From Chiua virens (taxonomy: Eukaryota; Basidiomycota; Agaricomycetes; Boletales; Boletaceae): DNA of 64,000 nt. The notes below the pieces were generated by a model, which did no database searches, was not told the origin of the DNA, and saw only the letters and a list, made by a program, of their open reading frames with translations. Numbering within the stretch: position 1 is the stretch's first letter; the number at the start of each line of letters is the position of its first letter. The position numbers and the translations under genes are program-made. This document shows, piece by piece, positions 57,611 through 64,000 of this stretch. The DNA lies in NCBI GenBank assembly GCA_019787685.1, contig JAHNUO010000006.1:2170001-2234000 (forward strand), given 5' to 3'.

Positions 57611-60515
57611 TCACTGATCTGCGGAAGAGACACCAGCGGCCGGAAGAGACACCGAACTGTTCTGTGGCGACGTTGGGGATAGCGAAGGTGGTGTGGAAAT
57701 TGAGCTACGTGGTTCTGTCGACGTATTCGTATTCTCAGACACCGATTCCTCGATGGAACGAGGTGGAACGGGAGGGATATCCATTGTCGCTTTAGTGGGT
57801 GATACTGGGTTACCCGCCCGAAGTGAAGGGTGGATGCTATATGCTGGCCTCAGCGGTAGCCGAGGCGTGAAGTCTTCACTTTGCCGAGGCGACATTGGTC
57901 GTGGCAGGACGCTTGCCACCCTTGTGTGGGAAGTGCCATAGTTGTATACCGGCGTTGGTTCCCCAGGGGTGCATCCGGCAACGGCGGAGAACTGCTTGGA
58001 ACTGGATCTTCGAAGAGCTGCGAGGCATTTTGAATCAAATCATCCATCCTCGTGTCCTTTCAAAGATCGCGTTAATTTTACGGATTGTACGGGAATTTTG
58101 GCGTACTTTGATATTCTGGACGCTCAGTAGATCACCTCCCTTTGGCATCTCTTCTTCGCCAAATATAACAGTGCCGAATACGATTGCCAAATTTCTGACG
58201 TCCATCTTGTTCTTCTCGGATAACGCGGCGACGCGCGCAAGGTGCTCCACAATAGCTCGAAGTGTTTCTCGATGAATGCCTGGCAACCTACGAATTTTGG
58301 AGCGCATTTGTGATATAGAGCCAGGGTCCCCAACTCGACGTGCTATGTAAGTAGTGCCATTATATCCTTGAAAAGGAACAGCATACCTCGACCTTCGGTG
58401 TGCTCAGTGCGGTCCAAGTTGGTGTATCTGAACAAAGGTTCTGGCAATTCCCGCAGGTACAACTAAGGGGCCAGGTCAGTTTATCGTGATACCCGCGAGC
58501 AAAAGAGGCACCTTCAGAAGTGAGGAAACCGAATATATATCATCGGTTAATCGATTGAATTTGAAGGAAGCTTCGTTTCTTTCTATCTTATGCTGTAGCT
58601 ATACCGTGCCAGTGTCAGTTTCGATCCATAAGCAGGCTCGAAATGCTCACGTCTTGCACAACAGCATGGCGCCCCGACACCTGGAGGGTCGTGAATCGAT
58701 GATAGAAGCTCAGGGGTGAAAGAAAGGGCATCTCTTACGCGGTATATACCTTCTGCTTCCAAGCCTCTCTCGTCAACTTCCTGTATACAGATTTTGACAA
58801 TCTTGGGGATATCAATTTCCCCAGGACCTCGAGAAGTTGCATAATCCACCAGACTGACGCCAAAGATCAAATCACTACATTCCCCAACATTGTAGTTATA
58901 ATAAAATATAGGCTTCGGAATCAAGGATGCCAAAGCACGGGGAATGTGGGCTGTGACGAGGGATACATCTTTCTCGGGTGAGATCTTGGCAACCACGGAC
59001 CTCGCATGTTCGGAGAGCTGTGTCTGTGTCATGGTAGTCGCGCTACAAACAAGTGAGTACCATGACCCATATCGGAGGAGAACGCGCGAACGTCATATTG
59101 TCGATGTACTTTTCCAGAACATTTTTGACGGTATTCGAGTAGTCACGCATGAAGCTCTCCAGGCTCTTTAATTCCGTCAGAATGGTAGATGATGAAAATA
59201 CAGCCTCGTACCGTAAAAGCACCCTCCAATATTTTCGTTCGACGAAGTCGGAGGGTCTCTAGCCAGTGAACCCCCTTGCGGTATTCCTTGTCTGAAACGA
59301 CCTCGAGTGAGATACGAGAGAACCACGCGAAGACCGCACTAACCAGCCTCATCGGCTTCACGTTTCGCGCGAACTGCACGAAGCGCGCTATTTTCGGAAC
59401 GTACACCCAGCGTCTCCTTGACTGTAGAGCCCTTATCCAGGAAAGTCATCAACTGATTGAGCTGTTTCTTACCTAAGGTGCAAAATCAGGCTAAACCGTA
59501 CGGATAAAGGGCACCAGCACGTACCATGCTGAGCAAAATCGGAAAATGTAGTGCCGGAATTCGACGGAGAACGGTTACGTCCTACGTGCGTTGTTCCAGA
59601 AGGCCTTCGATCGAGGGGTCGAAGCGGTTGAGGTGTGGTGACGGTGGGTCTCGAAGGCAAGGAAGGATTTGAGCGGGAGTTGGGCATGGAGGGCCCACCA
59701 ATTTCACCGTACGGTGCGTTCGAAGGAGGCTGGAAGGGAGTGGAGGCAGCAGCTTGCTTGTGATCCTGATGATAGGTGAGCTAGATGAGCGAAGTGGGAG
59801 TAGGACACTCCACCTCTACTTCTTGACACTTCTTAAGGTAAGTGCGCTTCAGTTTCGGTAGTGTGTTCTCTGCGTAATCTGAATACGCAACGCTTGATTC
59901 TTTGAGGTCTTCTTTGATACGTTTGCGTGTGCGCTCTTGGGTTTCCTATCGGAGATATACTCAGCTACAATAGTGACACGATACCAGAATGGGTGTACTT
60001 TTAGCGCCGTCAAGCTGTTCACAGCATCCAAAGTGAGGGTTGCAAGGAATGCTTGTCTTGTTTGTGCTTCTGTAGGAGATGAATCAGCGGGAACCAGATT
60101 TGAGCCAAATGAGTGTCTGAACCTCTTTCTACATTGTCCCTAACTTCGCCCCACGCCCGGCGGGCTGTGTTGAGATCCGTGCGATCATCAAGAAAGGCAT
60201 CAATGGACTTTGTTTTCCGATGCAATTTGAGGAGGGAATCGACACTATCAAGGACGCGTCAGGATAGAAGGAGGTGTGATTCGGGACCCACCCACTAGAT
60301 TTCCTCTATTCGCTTCCTGAGGTATCTAGATTATCCCGAGGTATCGCAATGAGTCGCGGCAGTACGTACCTTTCTTGGAAGAAGTTGAGAAACGAGTCAG
60401 TGAGAACCTTGAGATGGTGTTCGTGCAAGGGTAATGGCCCGGACTGAGGCGATGGTTCTGAGACGGAAGACCTTGGTTGAAGCGTTGAATCAAAGTGGTC
60501 TGTCTGTGCCGACAT
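57611..60515 (-). CDS. F-BAR/RhoGAP protein (Rgd1-like)
   Basis: GTPase-activating protein for a Rho GTPase, tied to membranes by an F-BAR domain. First exon begins MSAQTDHFDSTLQPRSSVSE at 60515 with the FCH segment LTDSFLNFFQERKRIEEIY. Then KLHRKTKSIDAFLDD, EAQTRQAFLATLTLDAVNSL, and a coiled-coil ending TYLKKCQEVE; a Ser/Pro linker; a second helix region (KGVHWLETLRLRRTKILEGA); and the RhoGAP domain: FGVSLVDYATSRGPGEIDIP, EGIYRVSGRHAVV with the arginine finger, LYLRELPEPLFRY, NLAIVFGTVIFGEEE. More than a dozen introns of about 50 nt. A missing base near 57970 shifts the frame before the Pro/Ser-rich tail that ends at 57611. Confidence 0.86.
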
Positions 60516-60608
60516 TGAGATGAAGATCAACTTTATAAGCTAGTTACATCGCATCTCCTGTATCCCCCGCTGACCAAAACATGTGCATACAATGTCCAAC
60601 TATCAACT

Positions 60609-61239
60609 TTACATGCCCACCTTCTTCTCCATCTCCGAGTGCAGATTCAGAGGTAAACCCTGCTCCATTCCTGATATAATATCAGCAGCGCAGATAAGGC
60701 GGAGACGGAACACAAACCGAGGAAAAAATCATGAGGATCAAGGGTCTCGTCTTTGCCCATCAAGATATCGAGGTGGATATTGCTCCGTACCATGCCTGGC
60801 ATATGGGGGTTCTGTAACTCGTGACCCTCAGTACGGAAATGACGCCATAATCACACGAGCTTACCGCAGCGACGATCTTGCGCTCCATGAGTAGACGTGC
60901 TGGTGCGTGCAACCCATGTAGGTTACGCAGCATCGTCAATTTCAGGTTGTCCTGCGTCTCCTCCCACTGGGGTGGACTCGATGTGAGAGACAGGACGCAG
61001 AACCGGTAAGACAACTGCTTACATGTGAGAGACGATGCTCTAAACCGCCCCTTGACTTGGTTTCTGCGGCGATGCTGCGTGGGCCATATTGGAGTGTGTC
61101 GTGCAGTCCGAAACTGTTGGCTTTGACAGTTACGGATGCGATCTTTTGTTCTGCGGGTGGTACGATGCGGAATGAGGGATCCTTTGTTTAAAGACCGTCA
61201 AGTTGGGTTACGAGGGGGATGAGACTGAACACGTACCAT
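60609..61239 (-). CDS. ump1: UMP1/POMP proteasome maturation factor
   Basis: Chaperone of 20S proteasome half-mer assembly, degraded on completion. Exons 61239-61237, 61181-61023, 60966-60865, 60811-60718 and 60670-60609 give 139 aa. The first coding exon is only the ATG, followed directly by a GTACGT donor; exon 2 starts DPSFRIVPPAEQKIASVTVK. Typical features are ANSFGLHDTLQYGPRSI, LKLTMLRNLHGLHAPARLLM and the conserved SNIHLDILMGKDETLDPHDF block. Frame intact. Confidence 0.92.
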
Positions 61240-61465
61240 GATAGTGAGTAGCAAAGTGACGCGTACTCGGTCATCATCGCGTGACACGATTGTGACCAAG
61301 TTGTCACATCAAAGTAGCCCTCTACACTTAAAGTATATATATCTACCAACTCTCAACTCCAACCCCCTTCATCCCCTCTTTGTCTTGAACGACCATCATC
61401 TGTACTAACTTGGCTCGCACTGTATCTTTCTCCAGATCCGATCGACAACCCTCCTACTACTTCCC

Positions 61466-64000
61466 ATGTCCTCTAGGCATCCACGGTCCTCGAGTATCCC
61501 AGTTCGGGGGGCGGTACCGACCTCCCCCGCTCGACATATTGAATCCGTAATATCCATGCCCTTCTCTACGAGCCCTGTCCAGTCTCGTCCTCGCATAACA
61601 AGCCAGGGACTGCCACCTCGCCACGCCTATGGAGCTATAGGTGTCCCGCATGGAATCCGTGGAAGCAGTTCAGTCACCTCCAGCCCTCCCACAAGGCCCT
61701 CGTCTCGCTCTTTCACTCAACCCTCGGTTGTATCCGGGCGGGGTCCCGCATCCCCATACACTGTTTACGAACCTCGTGTGATCAGAGCTGACTCGGCTCG
61801 CACGACTGACGCAGTGTGCCCCCATAATACTTCCGCATCGTCCGGATCACCCACTCGTACGAGGAGACAAAGCTCATCCAGCGTTAGAGCCCGCAGTGCA
61901 CAACGGCCTTCCGTTGTGCACATCTCTGCTCCCGCAGAAACAGTTCCGTTTCCCCGTCCAGCCTATCTAGAACATTCCGCGCTCCGGGACTTATTGCAGA
62001 CGGAATCTTCCCCGTCGATTCCTTCTCGCAAAATAGAACCGATTCTGAGACCAGACCCCATTGGCGCAAGACTTTCGCAACGCTCCCCTTCGTACGAAAG
62101 CGACGAAGATGACACGAGTCCTCCCCGTGAGATTTGGAAATGCACGCCATCTCCTGCAGTTACGTCTTCACCAACTTTGTTGTTACCTACACGTTGGTGC
62201 GACGAATACAGAAGCGCGTACCTAAGCGTGTGCGGTGACGGCCGAGACTTAATATATCAGGGTGAGCCATTACTCTGTCGTTCATTCTTAAAGTGACCTA
62301 GTCCCAGGAGCGTCTGGGGGATCCGACAAAGATGCCGCAACGGCTCGCACCGCTGTTCCCGTGCCACCTGCGTGCGGAATCTTTTACTACGAAGTAGAGA
62401 TCACTAGCAAAACTTCCAAGAGGTATTTTTACCCTCATCTCTATCGTACGCCCCTTTTGATGCTTGCCACTCAGTCGCATCAGCGTCGGGTTCGCCATTT
62501 CCTTTCTGATCAATGGACAGGTAATAATGTCTAGCCTCTAGCCTCATCACTCGAGATGTCAAAGTATCCCGCCTTCCAGGGTGGGAAAAAAATTCTTGGG
62601 GATACCATGGAGAAAGCGGCACCGTTTGTTCGGGAGATAAAAACGGGTTACCTTTTGGAACTCCGTTTGGGGGTACGTGGTGTGGTCTGCATAGCTTGGA
62701 CGCCTCCTAACCTTGTTTTGGTTCTAGTGGGTGACATTATCGGCTGTGGTATCGACTTCACCCAGAATAAGGTGTTTTACACCAAGAACGGTTCACTTCT
62801 CGGTATGTCTGATTCGATTCCGGCTACTCTATGACCAACAAGTATTCTCAGGCACAGTATTCGAGAACGTTGGTAAAGACTGTGACATTTTCCCAGCTGT
62901 CGGACTCTGCTACACTAACGAATCTATCCACGTCAACTTTGGCCAAGAGACCTTCAAGTATGACATAGAGGACCACGTACTTCAACAACGCAATCATACC
63001 TGGGCTAAAATTCAATCCACTCCCTTGACATGGCCGACGGAGAGGCTTCGTTCACGTGATGGTTCTGTTAATGTTGCTAATTCAATTATCGACTCAAGTG
63101 ACAAGATTCCGCTCAATGACCTTGTGTTGTCTTATCTGTCACATCATGGGTATGCACGTACTGCACGCGCGTTCGAGTCTCAGTGCCGCGCTCGTAGTGG
63201 ATTCTGTCGTGCCGAATCTGTGTCCGGACCTACACCAGTTACGCCGACATCTACGGATGACTATATCATGGACATGGATGTCGGTGATGGTCCTTCGTCC
63301 GCTGCGGGATTACGGCCACCCGTTCTAACCCCAATCCTGGTTGACGACATCGAGCTCCGCACCCGCATAATCAAGTCGGTTGTCGCTGGGGACATAGACA
63401 CCGCACTAACGGCGACTCGCAAACACTTCCCACTGGTACTGCAGGCAGATGCAGGGCTTATGTTATTTAAACTTCGGTGCAGGAAATTTGTTGAACTCGT
63501 GCTGGAGGCAGCGGAATTGAAGAAGAAAATGACAGCAGAGGAAAATGAGATGAACGTAGAGGGATGTGGACCTGTATCCAGATCCGTGTCTGGGTCGGGC
63601 CTCGAATCTGTGAGTGAGGACACAGTGGGCAGTGACGGAGGGGTGATGGTGGACGGAACGGGTATGGACATTGATGATGGTGAGACAGCGGATGGTGTGC
63701 CGCTCGTACCAGAGATGAGCATGCCGGCAGGCAGTGCTCCGATCGCTATCAAGCCAAGTCGTAAGCCGTCAATTGTCTCGCTCTCTTCCACAAGCAGCTG
63801 GGCCGGCGCGACGGCAGCCCAGTATGGAGCCGCGCTCGAGAGAGCCGTCGCGTACGGCCAGGAGCTGGAATCTGACTACAAGGATCGCGCGGAAGTCCGC
63901 GCGATATTCAAACGAACCTCGGTGATCATGGCATATGACGATCCGTTGGAGGCTGGAGGAGATGCAGCCGAGGTCGCGGGGCAGGCTGCGAGGGTAGCCC
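61466..64000 (+). CDS. gid1: RanBPM / GID1 (Vid30) homologue, 3' partial
   Basis: Scaffold of the GID/CTLH ubiquitin ligase. N-terminus is long and Ser/Pro/Arg-rich (MSSRHPRSSSIPVRGAVPTS). SPRY domain: GIFYYEVEITSKTSK, VSRLPGWEKNSWGYHG, GVGDIIGCGIDFTQNKVFYT, FENVGKDCDIFPAVGL, HVNFGQETFKY. LisH: LNDLVLSYLSHHGYARTARA. CTLH: TRIIKSVVAGDIDTALTATR, then LMLFKLRCRKFVELVLEA. The C-terminal CRA part begins before the window ends and no stop is reached. Introns near 62263-62303, 62421-62471, 62671-62728 and 62805-62850 (approximate). The join around 62520-62555 does not read cleanly and may hide one more indel. Confidence 0.9.

Noticed and set aside
1..64000. tRNA, rRNA, CRISPR arrays or bacterial-type operons
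   Set aside because: None seen on reading both strands; the intron-rich gene structure is eukaryotic throughout.

Overview
The window is nuclear DNA of a filamentous basidiomycete, most likely an agaricomycete. Genes are dense and split by many 45-65 nt GT-AG introns with CTNAC-like branch points. Three gene types point the same way: an F-box protein of a form common in mushroom fungi, a KDZ transposon with CxC5/CxC6-type cysteine clusters, and a tandem array of basidiomycete-type secreted proteins. I see no rRNA, tRNA or CRISPR array.

Layout: 1-7669 (+) C-terminal two thirds of cytoplasmic dynein heavy chain (5' end outside the window); 7924-9092 (-) homoserine kinase; 9834-14554 (-) three tandem paralogous secreted proteins; 15066-16171 (+) HAD phosphatase; 16328-17401 (-) SBDS/SDO1; 17603-19341 (-) BAR-SH3 protein; 20399-25410 gene-poor, with a small mitochondrial LEA-like gene and two related four-exon mini-genes; 25992-29680 hypothetical protein, LIP2 octanoyltransferase and ATP11; 29811-36917 an apparently intact KDZ transposon with 85-bp inverted repeats and three genes; 36918-39803 no recognised gene; 39804-46264 ammonium transporter, prenylcysteine oxidase-like flavoprotein and F-box protein; 46708-51994 multi-pass membrane protein, LAS1 and YSC84-like SYLF-SH3 protein; 52219-57524 two tandem PIF1 helicases, each with an N-terminal RNase H1-type hybrid-binding domain; 57611-60515 (-) F-BAR/RhoGAP protein; 60609-61239 (-) UMP1 proteasome chaperone; 61466-end (+) RanBPM/GID1 (3' end outside).

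Most genes are single-copy housekeeping functions with no operon logic: cytoskeleton (dynein, BAR, F-BAR/RhoGAP, SYLF-SH3), ribosome maturation (SBDS, LAS1), proteostasis (UMP1, GID1, F-box) and mitochondria (LIP2, ATP11, LEA-like). The accessory parts are the KDZ element, the secreted-protein array and the duplicated helicases.

Important caveat: many conserved genes carry single-base frame breaks. I place 18 one-base insertions and 6 one-base deletions with reasonable confidence; eight of the insertions lie within 2.5 kb of dynein. Conservation on both sides is perfect and the corrected exon sums return to frame, so uncorrected assembly indels are the likeliest cause. Gene models given here 'read through' these points.
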